DNA of 64,000 nt, taken from positions 20,327 through 84,326 of the forward strand of contig NZ_JAUSVB010000008.1 in assembly GCF_030814415.1 (NCBI RefSeq). Direction: 5' to 3'. This document shows, one piece after another, positions 42,639 through 53,300 of this stretch (the stretch's first letter is position 1; each line of letters begins with the position of its first letter). The notes under the pieces are model-generated. The model worked only from the letters and a program-made list of their open reading frames with translations. It did no database searches and was not told where the DNA came from. This DNA is from Cellulomonas humilata (GTDB taxonomy: Bacteria > Actinomycetota > Actinomycetes > Actinomycetales > Cellulomonadaceae). The translations under genes were made by a program, and so were the position numbers.

Positions 42639-45600
42639 AGTTCCAGGACATCCCCGCACCACTTTGCACTGCCCGGGTCGCACCAGTCGCGGGCGAAGAG
42701 CTGGCGGAGGGCCCCGTGCTCTCAGTGAGTCCGGTTGAGGAGCACCCCGGCGAGTTCGAACTGAGGACCCAGACCGGGCTGGTCCGAGTCACACCAACAC
42801 ACGACGCCGACGTGCACGTACTCAACGGAGAACTCGCCACAGGGCGGACCGTGCTGGCTCACCTGTTCAGCCCCGCCCCGGACGGCACGGCCGAACTCCA
42901 CCTCAAGCTGTTCGCCGGGGCGCAGCACGAGATGGGCCGCCTGGAGATCGGCGTCGACGAGCGGGTCCTCAAGGCGGGCAAGAAGCTAGTCGCCATCCGG
43001 AGCCCCAGCGACGCACAAGTCTGCGACGAACTGTGGCACCGCAGCACCTACACGGTGGGAACCCGGAGCTACTTCTTCCTCACCGCCGGCGAGGCAGCCA
43101 AAGAGGATCTCGAGGGCGTGACGACGCGGCGGGCCTTCGCGCTCCAGGGTGACGGCGTCCGGTTCGCAGTAGAGGAGTACATCCGCCCAGATAGCGCCAC
43201 CATCTTCCTGGCAAGCAAACTCACCCCACGCCGGACCACGGATCCGGCCGTGCGCCTGGCCCGGGGAACCCTGAAGCTCCTGGACTGGACAGCTGCAGGA
43301 GCGCTTGGTGTCCTCGCGTCGGCCGAGCTGACCGAGCTGATCGCCAGCGAAGGCAGCTACCTCAAGAAGTGGGACGAGTACGGGGCGATCGAAGGCGACA
43401 TCTTCCTCGAACGCGCCAGGGCCGTCGGGAAGTTGAGGATCGTGTCGACGGCCAGCACCAGGAACGGGAGCGTGGAGGTCGGCGCGGAGGTGCTGTCAGT
43501 CGAGCAGGCCCGCGCCCTGGAAGGGATCACCCAGCTCGAGCTCACAGATGAGCTACCCAGCTACCTGACCAATCCGCAACTGACCTGGTCCGAGTACTCC
43601 CACGAGCTCTCCGAGGAGTCCCGATCCGGAGGCCGACGTGCCGGACACGAGACGCTCGTCGTCCCAGTCGAGTCAGTGCGCGGCAGCACGGTCGAGCTAC
43701 GACTTGACGACCCACCCGGCCATCAGTGGCTGATCTTCCCGGTCGCCAGCGAGGTAGCTCAGATCAGGCGACGGATGGATGCGCGCAAGAGAATCCTGAG
43801 CGGCCGGTCCGCCAACCCGAACCTCGGCCTGCTCATCGAGGAAGGGGGGCAGCTAATCCCACGCACGAAGACCGCACCGATCAAACCCCTGTCCTCGTTC
43901 GTCCGCGCCAAGGTGTTCCGCAACGACCCCACGCCCAAACAGCTGGAAGCCATCGAGGTGGCGCTGAACACCCCCGATATCGCCCTCATCCAAGGGCCAC
44001 CAGGGACTGGGAAGACCACGGTGATCACGGCGATCGTCGAGCGGCTGAACGAACTCGCGGACAAGCGAAAGCACAACATCAAGGGCCAAATTCTGATGTC
44101 CGGCTACCAGCAGGACGCAGTCGAGAACCTGATCGGGCGGCTCACCGTCAACTCACTCCCCACACCGAAGTTCGGCCGGCGATCGAACGAGAAGGTCGAC
44201 GTCCAGTCGGCCTCAGATCGACAGTTGGAGGAGTGGTGCACCCAGGTAGCCACCAGCCTCCGAGAGGCAACCCCTGACCTGGCCATCTCCGCGGAAGAAC
44301 AGAGGATCCGCACCCTCTGCATCCAGTACATCAAGGCACCATCGACGGTCCTTGCGTCGAGCCTCCTGGCCGCGGCCGCGGCACTGCCGCTCCGGACGCT
44401 CGGGGAGGACCTCCACGCAAGACTCGTAGCGCAACTGCAACGCCTCACCGAGGAGCAGGCCGTGGCCTCGAGTCCCGAGACCACGCTCCGACTTGTCCGT
44501 GGCCTCCGAGTCAGACCGGAGAGCTTCGCCGACGACGGCCCTGCGCGCGCGTACGACGTCCGCGACGGCCTCACTGAACTGCTCGACGAGACCCAACGCG
44601 CCCTGCTGAACAGGGCTGTCACCTGGACCAAAGTGGAACCGCCGCCCTTCCTCGCCGAGCTCAACACGCTCAAGGGTGAGTTGCTCACCCGGCTCACACC
44701 AGCCCCCGCCTTCCGAGTCGAGAAGGCCCGCGACGTAGTCGTCGAACTCATCCGGGACACGCTGGCAGCGATCCGCGAGCGCGGAACCACCGCCCAGGAC
44801 GGCAGGACCGCAGCGCTGAGCGAGTTCCTCCACGAGCTCGAGAACAACCCCCAGGGCTGCGCGACGAGCGTTCGCGACTTCAGCCTCGCGTTCGCCGCCA
44901 CCGTCCAGCAGAGCGTGGCCAAGTCGATGCGGGACGCCAAGGGCGTCGCGGCGAACGAGTCCTTGACCTACGAATGGGTCATCGTGGACGAAGCTGCCCG
45001 AGTCGGCCCGCGCGACCTGATGATCGCCCTGGAACAGGGCAAGCGCACCATCCTCGTCGGCGACCACCGGCAGCTGCCGCAACTCCTCGACCAGAACGTC
45101 GCCGATCGCCTGGAACAGGGTGACGAGACCGGAAACGGCGCGGAGTGGCTCAAGAAGAGCATGTTCGAATACCTGTTCGCAGAGCGGCTCAAATCGCTCG
45201 AGCAGCAGGACGGGGTAGTCCGCCGGGTGACGCTCGACCGTCAATACCGAATGCACCCGATGCTGGGCGACTTCATCAGCCGGACCTTCTACGAGAGCCA
45301 GAACCCCGACGAGAGGTTCGAGCCCGGGCTGCCGGCGAGCCACTTCACACACAACTTGCCAGGCACGGATGGACGCTGCGCCGCCTGGATGAACGTCGGC
45401 GGTCAGCGGACCAGTTCCGGCAAGAGCGCAGTCAACATTGCCGAAGCCGAGGCGATCGTCGAGAAGGTCGGCGCATGGATGGACTCCGACGCTGGGCAAG
45501 ACCTGACCTTCGGCGTCATCTCGTTCTACCGCGCCCAGGCGGACTACATCCGGCACCTCCTGGCGGATCGGCACGACCCCAAGCGGCTGCTGGTCGGGAC

Positions 45601-45838
45601 GGTGGACTCCTTCCAGGGGCGCGAGTTCGACGTCGTGTTTCTCTCGGTCGTCCGGTCGGCCGGCGCTTTTGGGTTCCTCAAGCTGCAGAACAGGCTGAAC
45701 GTGGCGATGAGCCGACAGAAGCGGCTACTGGTCGCGGTCGGCGACTCCCGGTACTTCGACACCCCCGAGGCCGCACGTGACGTCCCGGGCCTGCACGCGT
45801 ACCTTCAGCTCTGCCGTACCCAGGGAGTAGTTCTCTGA
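42635..45838 (+). CDS. SF1 (UPF1/DNA2-like) helicase
   Basis: The 1067-residue protein. The N-terminal 430 residues are a long unknown region that includes beta-rich segments. The helicase core starts with QGPPGTGKTTV near 452. Motif II WVIVDEAARVGPRDL lies near 783, motif III VGDHRQLPQLL, motif IV LDRQYRMHPM near 867, motif V VDSFQGREFDVV near 988, and motif VI NVAMSRQKRL near 1022. UPF1/DNA2-type helicases move on single-stranded nucleic acid. About 300 residues between motifs I and II are an insertion larger than usual. It is coupled to the kinase gene. Confidence 0.93.
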   Translation: MKFQDIPAPLCTARVAPVAGEELAEGPVLSVSPVEEHPGEFELRTQTGLVRVTPTHDADVHVLNGELATGRTVLAHLFSPAPDGTAELHLKLFAGAQHEMGRLEIGVDERVLKAGKKLVAIRSPSDAQVCDELWHRSTYTVGTRSYFFLTAGEAAKEDLEGVTTRRAFALQGDGVRFAVEEYIRPDSATIFLASKLTPRRTTDPAVRLARGTLKLLDWTAAGALGVLASAELTELIASEGSYLKKWDEYGAIEGDIFLERARAVGKLRIVSTASTRNGSVEVGAEVLSVEQARALEGITQLELTDELPSYLTNPQLTWSEYSHELSEESRSGGRRAGHETLVVPVESVRGSTVELRLDDPPGHQWLIFPVASEVAQIRRRMDARKRILSGRSANPNLGLLIEEGGQLIPRTKTAPIKPLSSFVRAKVFRNDPTPKQLEAIEVALNTPDIALIQGPPGTGKTTVITAIVERLNELADKRKHNIKGQILMSGYQQDAVENLIGRLTVNSLPTPKFGRRSNEKVDVQSASDRQLEEWCTQVATSLREATPDLAISAEEQRIRTLCIQYIKAPSTVLASSLLAAAAALPLRTLGEDLHARLVAQLQRLTEEQAVASSPETTLRLVRGLRVRPESFADDGPARAYDVRDGLTELLDETQRALLNRAVTWTKVEPPPFLAELNTLKGELLTRLTPAPAFRVEKARDVVVELIRDTLAAIRERGTTAQDGRTAALSEFLHELENNPQGCATSVRDFSLAFAATVQQSVAKSMRDAKGVAANESLTYEWVIVDEAARVGPRDLMIALEQGKRTILVGDHRQLPQLLDQNVADRLEQGDETGNGAEWLKKSMFEYLFAERLKSLEQQDGVVRRVTLDRQYRMHPMLGDFISRTFYESQNPDERFEPGLPASHFTHNLPGTDGRCAAWMNVGGQRTSSGKSAVNIAEAEAIVEKVGAWMDSDAGQDLTFGVISFYRAQADYIRHLLADRHDPKRLLVGTVDSFQGREFDVVFLSVVRSAGAFGFLKLQNRLNVAMSRQKRLLVAVGDSRYFDTPEAARDVPGLHAYLQLCRTQGVVL

Positions 45839-47856
45839 TGGTTGCCAAGGTGCTCGACTTCACCCGGCGCGAGCAGACCGCCGACGTCGTCGGCAAGCCC
45901 CGCGAGCTGCTAGTCCGTTGCGATGGGTACCGGGTCACCCTCCCGACGTCACGGTCGGGTGAGGTCCTGGAGAACCCCTTCGAACGCGTGGTCCTCCGCC
46001 TCCTCGACCTGAGGAGATACGACGTGGAGGGGCTGGTTTCCGAGACCCGTCTTCCGGGCGACCTGGTCAGGTTCATCCTCCTCCGCCTAGTGGACGAGGG
46101 ATACCTCGACCAGCGCCACGACCTGCTCGACGCGGGCCGGGCAGCACTCGACAAACTCGACCGGGCCGGGTCGGCGGCGGTCGAATACAGTACCCATCTC
46201 GTCTTCCGCGAGCGGATCAGCGGCACGTTGCTGCCCATGCTGGTCTCCACCAATGATCTCCCGCTCCTCGAGGCAGAGGACGGCGACCAGCTTGCGATCT
46301 TCGTCGGCTCGAATGCCGCGAACGCCGGTCGCCAGAACTCCACCAGGCCGATCTATCCGAGCGTCGTCGGGCGGAAGCCGGTCTCGAACGCGGCACCGGT
46401 ACCACGGGAGATCGAGGCGGTGCTGGCGCGGATGAGCCAGCGCGCCCGAGTCCTCGGGACATCTGGCCAGACTCGCTCTGTGGGTCAAGGGATTCTGATC
46501 ACTTCCGAACCGGAGCCGTACCTGCTGCGCTGCAAGCAGGTGATCCAGAAGTTCGACGGCGACTGGCGCATCACTGATCCGTTCGGGCAGGGCTACTCCG
46601 TCGACCTCGAACGGGCCTACCGGGAGCTCGTGGACCGGGACGAGGACGAAAGCACGAAACTCCTCGCTTGGCAGAGCCGGATCGCATCCCAGGCTGCCCC
46701 CCGCCCGAGTGATGCCCCAACGGTCCCCAGCTACGGGGACCCGCGGAACATCCAGCTCTACCCGGATCTGGTCCGATCATTGCGGCTGGCGCAGTGGTAT
46801 GGCGCCGTGGAGTGGGCGCTGTTCTACCTCAACCAGGGCAACGATCTCACCCAAGCCGTTCAGCTCGCGAAAGTACAGACGTCTCCCGCGAACGAGAAAG
46901 CAGTTCTTGAAGCGGCGCAGGACCTGGGCTTCGCCGCCAATGCCCAGCTCCTACGTGGGCTGGTCGACCTCCGGGCCGGCAGGATCAGCGCTTTCCAGGA
47001 GGGGTCCGCGGGGATGGCGACCGTGCTGCCGCTGGCCGTCCTCAGCGCGTCCCAGAACCCGGGGCATCCACTGCTGGGGCTGGCCGACGAGATGCCGGAG
47101 CTTGTCGAGGTCGTGGCCTTCCTCAAGAGCCAGCGCGATGACGAGCTCCACCACAAGACCAACGCTCCCAAGGGTGACGGTCCACTCCCATCACCCCTGG
47201 ACACCTGGACCCAGCAGCTCGTCCGGACCCTGCTGCCGACGTTCAATTTCGACGGGGACGTTGAGAACACCCTGCCCCGATCAGCCTCAGTCGACGATCG
47301 CCTCGACGCTCGTCTGAAGCTGCAATCGGAGTTCGGCCGCGCCGTGTTCGGCAGCTGGCCGAGCGAACTCCAGGACAACCTGCTCGACTCCGAGCTCGCC
47401 TGGCTGGCGCTCGGCGGCGACGAACCTTCGGACGCCAGCACGTTCGTCAACCGGCTGGCTACCGCTACGCAGAGCGCCTTCCGGCACGCGCTCGACCGGA
47501 TGCCTCTCGGCACGCCGGTCGAGGGTGACTACGTCGCGATCGCGGCGGACCGCGCGGAGCGCCACGGATTCGGCCCGCTGCCTGACAGCGTGCGAGCGGT
47601 GCCGACCCGGAGAGTCGAGAAGTCGTTGTACGGGGGGCAGGGAACGCTCGGATCCGTGATCGCCGCGTACCTGGTTCGCGCGGACGAGACCGACCTCACC
47701 AGGCTCGAACGACACAGAGAGATCCTGCTGCGCGACCTCGACCGGTTGATCAAGCTCAGAGGGCACGGCAACCGACGCGTCGAAACCGACCACCAGGAAC
47801 GCGACTCCTTGCGGCAAGGCATCTACACCATCATCCGATCACTGTTGGAGAGCTAG
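45838..47856 (+). CDS. Unknown 672-residue protein with winged-helix-like N-terminus
   Basis: The ATG shares its A with the last base of the helicase TGA. Residues about 35-95 (NPFERVVLRLLDLRRYDVEGL..LVDEGYL) look like a winged helix. The middle (GDPRNIQLYPDLVRSLRLAQWYGAVEW) and C-terminus (AYLVRADETDLTRLERHREILL) are helical. I know no family for it. It lies 4 bp before the coiled-coil AAA+ gene. A DNA-binding adaptor of the helicase or AAA+ machine is the simplest idea. Homologues should sit in the same position in related operons. Confidence 0.75.
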   Translation: MVAKVLDFTRREQTADVVGKPRELLVRCDGYRVTLPTSRSGEVLENPFERVVLRLLDLRRYDVEGLVSETRLPGDLVRFILLRLVDEGYLDQRHDLLDAGRAALDKLDRAGSAAVEYSTHLVFRERISGTLLPMLVSTNDLPLLEAEDGDQLAIFVGSNAANAGRQNSTRPIYPSVVGRKPVSNAAPVPREIEAVLARMSQRARVLGTSGQTRSVGQGILITSEPEPYLLRCKQVIQKFDGDWRITDPFGQGYSVDLERAYRELVDRDEDESTKLLAWQSRIASQAAPRPSDAPTVPSYGDPRNIQLYPDLVRSLRLAQWYGAVEWALFYLNQGNDLTQAVQLAKVQTSPANEKAVLEAAQDLGFAANAQLLRGLVDLRAGRISAFQEGSAGMATVLPLAVLSASQNPGHPLLGLADEMPELVEVVAFLKSQRDDELHHKTNAPKGDGPLPSPLDTWTQQLVRTLLPTFNFDGDVENTLPRSASVDDRLDARLKLQSEFGRAVFGSWPSELQDNLLDSELAWLALGGDEPSDASTFVNRLATATQSAFRHALDRMPLGTPVEGDYVAIAADRAERHGFGPLPDSVRAVPTRRVEKSLYGGQGTLGSVIAAYLVRADETDLTRLERHREILLRDLDRLIKLRGHGNRRVETDHQERDSLRQGIYTIIRSLLES

Positions 47857-47860
47857 CGCC

Positions 47861-50365
47861 ATGACGACTGACGACGAGCGACCCGCCGAGCACAGAGAAA
47901 CCACGGAGGACGCCGCGGCCCGAACCGTCGAGATGGAACGGCTGGCCGGGGAGCTCGAGCGCAAGCGCGTCGAGCTCGACCAGCGGGAAGTCAGCGTCAG
48001 CCTGCTCGAGAACGACGCCCTGGAGCGCGAGGCCGACCTGGCGAAGCGCGACGCCGCGCTGGCCGAGCGGGCCGCGGACCTGGTCAAGCGCGACGCCGAC
48101 CTCGTTGCGCGTGACACCGACCTCGTGAAGCGCGACGCCGATCTGGTAACGCGCGACGCCACGCTGGCCGAGCGGGCGGCGGACCTGCTCAAACGTGAGG
48201 CAGACGTCGGTGAGCGCGAGACCGTCGCCAACGGCGGCTTCGCCCAGCAGCGGGTCGAACTGGCCGCCGAGCTCGGCAAGCAAAGGGACGACACCCAGCG
48301 GGATCTCCTCACGTGGCAGGTCACACGGCGCGCGGACGCCGACGCCGAACTCGATGCGCACATCCAGCGGCGGCTGGCCGACTTGGCCGCGGAGGTCGAC
48401 GCGGAGCGCGCGAATGCGCGGGCCCGGATCGCCGACGAGCGAGCAACCTCGGAGCAGGAGCTCGCCGCTGAGAAGGAAAGGCACAAGCTCCTGGCGCAGG
48501 CGGTGGAGAAGAAGGACGGTGAACTCTCTGCCAAGGAGGACCACCTCGCCGGAAAGGACCAGGAGCTCGAGTTCAGGGAGAGCCATCTCCAGGAACGTTG
48601 GGAAACAGTCGAGGACGAAGCAGAGAGGCGCACCGCAGAGCGTGTGCAGTCGTTCGCAGCGCGCGAGCAGCAGGTCGTGGCGGAGACCGAGCGTCTCCGA
48701 AGCGAGCTGAGGGCTCAGTGGGACCTGGTCAGCGCCTTCGACGACCTGAGTCGCCAGCTTGGCGGCCGGCCCGCCGAGGTCGTGTTGGAGGACTTGAGAG
48801 TCAAGGCAGCGGAGATCGCGCGCCTGAAGGAGGCCCTAGCCAAGCACCCGGCGCCCGAGATCGCCTCGCGGCTCAAGGACCTGGAGAAGGCGAACTCCCA
48901 CCTGGTCGGCGAGCTGAAGAAGACGCAGGATTCCCGGGCGAAGGACGAGGAGAAGCTCCGGGTCGCCCAGGACCTGCGGCTGCAGGTGTCCGAGGTCGAC
49001 GCGGAGAACCGCAGTCTGACCAGGATCAACGAGCGCCTCACTGCAGAGGCGACCGAGGCGACCAGCGAGCTTTCCCGACTGCGTGCGGCGTACCAGGGCC
49101 GGCAAGAGGCAGAAGGTCGTACGAAGGAGATCGAGCGTGCTCGATTCGACGTGGACGCTGTCGGTGTGCAGCCCCATCATCCTGAGGGCGGCATAGACGA
49201 GGTTGCCTGGCTTGACGCGATCAGCGGGCGTTGCGTTTCGCATGGGCTGCGGTTTCCTGAGCGCATTCTTCGCTCCTTCCACACGGCCTTGAAGACAGCT
49301 GAGTGGTCGCCGCTGACCGTGCTCGCTGGTGTCAGCGGCACCGGCAAGTCCGAGCTGCCCCGGCTGTACTCGCACTTCGGCGGCATCGTCTTCGACCACA
49401 TCTCCGTGCAGCCGAACTGGGACAGTCAGGAGGCGATGCTCGGCTTCTTCAACTCGATCGACAACCGGTTTGACGCTCAACCGCTGCTGCGGTTCCTCGC
49501 GCAGACGCAGAAGAAGCGGACCGAGGACTACCCGGGCCTCCGGGACAACGTTGCCCTGGTACTCCTCGACGAGATGAACCTGGCTCACCCGGAGCTCTAC
49601 TTTGCCGAGTTCCTGTCGACCCTGGAACTTCGGCGAGGCTACAAGGGGAACAAGGGACCCAGCCTCGCGGTCAAGATCGGTGCTGGCCTGCCCGAGTACC
49701 AGCTTCCGCTCGGCAGGAACGTGCTCTGGGCCGGCACGATGAACCAAGACGAGACCACAAAGTCACTCTCCGACAAGGTGGTCGACCGCTCGATCATCAT
49801 TCACTTCCCCCGCCCGACCACACTCGAGCGGAGGAAGAGGCAGGAAACCCTCGACGAGTCGAACCGCGGAGTTCCGCTGCACCGGCGCACCTGGGAGGAC
49901 TGGTGCGTGCGCGAGGTCGAGTTCGGGGACGAGATCCAGCCATACAAGAAGTTCGTCGAGAACATCAACGCGGCGCTCGCCACGGCAGGACGGGCGATCG
50001 GGCACCGGGTCTGGCAGTCGGTGGAGTACTACATGGCCAACTACCCGACGGTGCTGGCGGCCCAGCGGAGCGGTGACGAGGACGCGCTCGGGGACGCAAT
50101 GCACGTCGCCTTCGAGGACCAACTCGTCCAGAAGATCATGCCGAAACTCCGCGGTATCGACACTCGAGGCGCGACCAGGACGGACTGTCTGGACCGGATC
50201 GAGTCGTTGGTCGTCTCCGAGGGAGTTGGCGGAAGGACTTTCAACCTGGCACGGGACTTCAAATTGGCCAACCAGCTCGGCTACGGCCAGTTCATCTGGC
50301 AGTCCGCCAACTACCTAGAGGGCAGCGCTGAGGCTGCCTCCGAGAGCGTGCCGACCGCAGACTGA
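47861..50365 (+). CDS. Coiled-coil protein with McrB/MoxR-like AAA+ domain
   Basis: The 834-residue protein. Residues about 20-410 are a long coiled coil rich in Glu, Arg, Leu and Ala. Within it, residues about 60-120 are an almost perfect 7/14-residue repeat (LAKRDAALAERAADLV..). An AAA+ module follows, with GVSGTGKSE near 489, VLLDEMNLAHPELYFAEF near 566, and an AGTMNQDE sensor near 624. The closest type is McrB, the GTP-driven motor of the McrBC restriction complex, where a separate McrC-like nuclease is needed. The gene after it could fill that role. Its TGA overlaps the next ATG. Confidence 0.9.
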   Translation: MTTDDERPAEHRETTEDAAARTVEMERLAGELERKRVELDQREVSVSLLENDALEREADLAKRDAALAERAADLVKRDADLVARDTDLVKRDADLVTRDATLAERAADLLKREADVGERETVANGGFAQQRVELAAELGKQRDDTQRDLLTWQVTRRADADAELDAHIQRRLADLAAEVDAERANARARIADERATSEQELAAEKERHKLLAQAVEKKDGELSAKEDHLAGKDQELEFRESHLQERWETVEDEAERRTAERVQSFAAREQQVVAETERLRSELRAQWDLVSAFDDLSRQLGGRPAEVVLEDLRVKAAEIARLKEALAKHPAPEIASRLKDLEKANSHLVGELKKTQDSRAKDEEKLRVAQDLRLQVSEVDAENRSLTRINERLTAEATEATSELSRLRAAYQGRQEAEGRTKEIERARFDVDAVGVQPHHPEGGIDEVAWLDAISGRCVSHGLRFPERILRSFHTALKTAEWSPLTVLAGVSGTGKSELPRLYSHFGGIVFDHISVQPNWDSQEAMLGFFNSIDNRFDAQPLLRFLAQTQKKRTEDYPGLRDNVALVLLDEMNLAHPELYFAEFLSTLELRRGYKGNKGPSLAVKIGAGLPEYQLPLGRNVLWAGTMNQDETTKSLSDKVVDRSIIIHFPRPTTLERRKRQETLDESNRGVPLHRRTWEDWCVREVEFGDEIQPYKKFVENINAALATAGRAIGHRVWQSVEYYMANYPTVLAAQRSGDEDALGDAMHVAFEDQLVQKIMPKLRGIDTRGATRTDCLDRIESLVVSEGVGGRTFNLARDFKLANQLGYGQFIWQSANYLEGSAEAASESVPTAD

Positions 50366-53300
50366 TGAACCTCGAAGACCTGTACACAGGTGCTGGTGCT
50401 GAAGCGCCTCACGGTGCTCGGTGCCGGGCCTTGCTGTCCCAGACGCACTGGTTCGCCAGCGTGGCCGAACTCGACCCGCGGACCGGCTATGCCCTCCCGC
50501 TGCCGTTGTCCACCACGCTTCGGCGGATCGGGGCACTCGGCCGAGAAGCCTGGGCCTTTGATGGTGACGAACCGCCGCGCGACCGACTTTGGCGGATCGC
50601 GCAGCACGCGCAACCGGCTCTGCTGCTGCTGCTGCACAACCTCGGCGAGTCCCCTGCGCGAGAGCGGGCGGTGCTGCCGATCAGATCGGTCCGCGAGCTC
50701 GACCAGGCAAGCTTCATGGCGCTCTCGCGCCGGCCGGGCCGCACCGTCAGGGAGAAGCTGGCCAGCAAGCCGTACCTCCAGGCGGTGCGGCACTACCAGT
50801 CAATCGACCTCCCTCAGAATCGCCTGGTCAAGGCGTTCTGCCTGCGGATGTCGGAGCTCCTATCCCTGCGCGAACAGTCCTTCGGCTACCAGGACGACCT
50901 GCTCCCGCGGATCGACTCCTGGCTCCGCTCGCCGCAAGCAGAACAGATCGGTCGATGGGAGAACCTCCCGCCGAACAACACCCTGCTCTCGCACCGTCAG
51001 TACCGCGCGGTCTGGGATGCCTGGCGGTGGCTCCAGACCCTGGACGACGACGTTGCCCGGGACTGGGAGTCTTTCGACGAGCGCCAAGCGCTTGTCGAAG
51101 TGTGGACCGACCTGGCCCGATCGAGGTTCGCCGACCAGCCGCTCGCGTTCGATATCGACAAACTGAGCATTGAACCCTGGGATCGCCTCCAGCGGATCCC
51201 GGCGGACAGCGCACCCGAGCATCGCTCGTCAGGTCCGCTCGCCGACTCCGCGGCCTGCATCGACCTCGTACCGCTCTTCCCGCGGTACGCGATCTCGGGC
51301 CCCCCGACGACACCCGCGCCCTTCCCCCTCCTCTGGCAGCACTGGGAGTCCAGCGATTCCCACGACAAGGCGCCAGTGGACATCGAACTGATCGATGCCG
51401 AAGGAGTCTGGAACCACACGGAGGCCACCACGGTCAGCGCAACGCTGCTCTTCGAGGACAACGCCGTCCCCTCCGACCAACTCGACCGGGCCGCTCGATC
51501 GATGGCAGCGACGTTGAAGAGCGAGTTCCGTCACGGGACGCTGCACTGGCTCGCGCCCGACATCGCCAACGACTTCACCCTTGAGGTCCTGCGGCGCAAC
51601 CTGAACTCACAGTTCGCTGACGCGCAGCCGCTTCCGCGCAGCGTGGCAACGATCTTCGCGCAGCTCGACCTCAGCAGCGTCAGCCCTAACTTCGCCGTGG
51701 TCGTGCTGGACTCGTTCGCCGGTACCCGGTACGCCACCAAGCTGGTCGCGCACCTCGATGAAGAACTCAGGGAGCGAAGCCCGGATACCTACGGAATCTG
51801 CTGGGAGCGCGAGCCCTCCGTCAGGTTGGGCGTCGTCAAGAAAGCTCCGTTCCCACTCTGGCGCCTGAACGCCACAGGGACTTGGCGCCCACCGACGGAA
51901 GCCGTGCCCGCGGTCCCGGACGATGTTGCTCAACTCAAGCGCGACCCCCTTGTGGGGGCGTTCGATCTCTACCTGGCCGCAGGAGACGAGCTTCCCGCGG
52001 GGGGTGTCCGCTTCGGCGAGCTCCAGCGCCTCGCTGGCACCGTGCCGCTGTGGCGTGACCACCTCCCGGAACTGAGCATTGAGGTGATGTCCCAGGGGGT
52101 GCGCCACGACTTCGCCCTCGTGTCGCGAAAGCAGCGTGTCGCCGTTGATCCGCGCAGGGGAGTGCGCACCCACATCCCAATTGACGCGCGCTTTGTCCTC
52201 CCGCCGGGCCGGAGCGAATACCGGTTCCAGCTTGTTCAGGGAGGTCAGGGAGGCGAACTCGAGTACGACGCCGTCCTACGGTCCCAGGCGTTCCCGCGTA
52301 CCGAGGAGACGGAGTGCAGGCTGGAACTCACCTACGAGTACGGCGCCGACGACCCATACGTCCTCCGGTTCACCCCAGTCGACGCGAGCTTCGCACCGGT
52401 TCGCGCGGCCTGGAGGGCGGTGTCCGACCGCCCGCCGGTTGACGTAACGTCGCTCCCGATCCCGCCGTTCCCGCCGGCCGGGTCGTGGGCCGAACTCGAG
52501 CATTGGCCGAGGGACAGGCCCGGCCCTAATGGTGAGACCACGTCAGACCTCCTGGAGTGGGCCGAGAGCGCATTCGCCTCGTTGGACGACACGAACGCCC
52601 TGTTCCCCGACCGGGTCACAGGCGAGTTCTATGAGGGCCGACTAGACCACGACGGGAACTTCTTCTGCAGCGTCCTGGTCGACGGAGAGAACGTTCACTG
52701 CCATTCGAGGAACTTCTCCGAGCTGATCGACGGATCGACTTTGAGTGCCGGTGATCCGGTGTTCCTCGTTGTCAACCGTCAGCAAGCCAACGGACCGGGA
52801 GGCAGGGACCGGCTCTCCGGTAGGCAGGTGACGTTCTCGACTTTCGCGCCGCCGGGCCTCGTCGATGAGCAGATCAGGCAGGAGATCTCCAAAGCGCGCT
52901 ATCCCACGTACACGATCTGGAACCACGGCCGTTCGATCGACGATGCCGACTGCCCTGCGGGTTTCCGGCATGCCGTGCAAGATGCGATCAGCAACGCCGA
53001 GCGCCTGATCGCCGAGACTGAAACCCCGGACTTGAAGTCTGAACTGACCGCGCTGCTGAGCCGGATGCACAAGGACGCCCCGGAGAGCATCCACCGCGAT
53101 CTACTGAGCGTTGCCCGCCGGGGACGCGGCGCCGGGATGCTCGACCTGTCGTACGGCCTCGGGGACTGCTCACTCCCGTGGCAGCACGGGGCGCTGAACT
53201 ACCTCGCCAACAACCCGGAACCCGACGTTCGAGCGCTCGCGGTCGTGCTCTGGCGGTCGAGTGAGCCGGTGCACATGCTGTCGGTCGACCAGGTCGACAG

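Noticed and set aside
44213..45574. A 453-residue minus-strand frame inside the SF1 helicase
   Set aside because: The plus strand carries all helicase motifs here. The minus frame has no ribosome site or domain; it is a typical GC-rich shadow.
48040..48215. CRISPR array
   Set aside because: The periodic sequence is a coding coiled-coil repeat with no spacers. No CRISPR array was found anywhere in the window.
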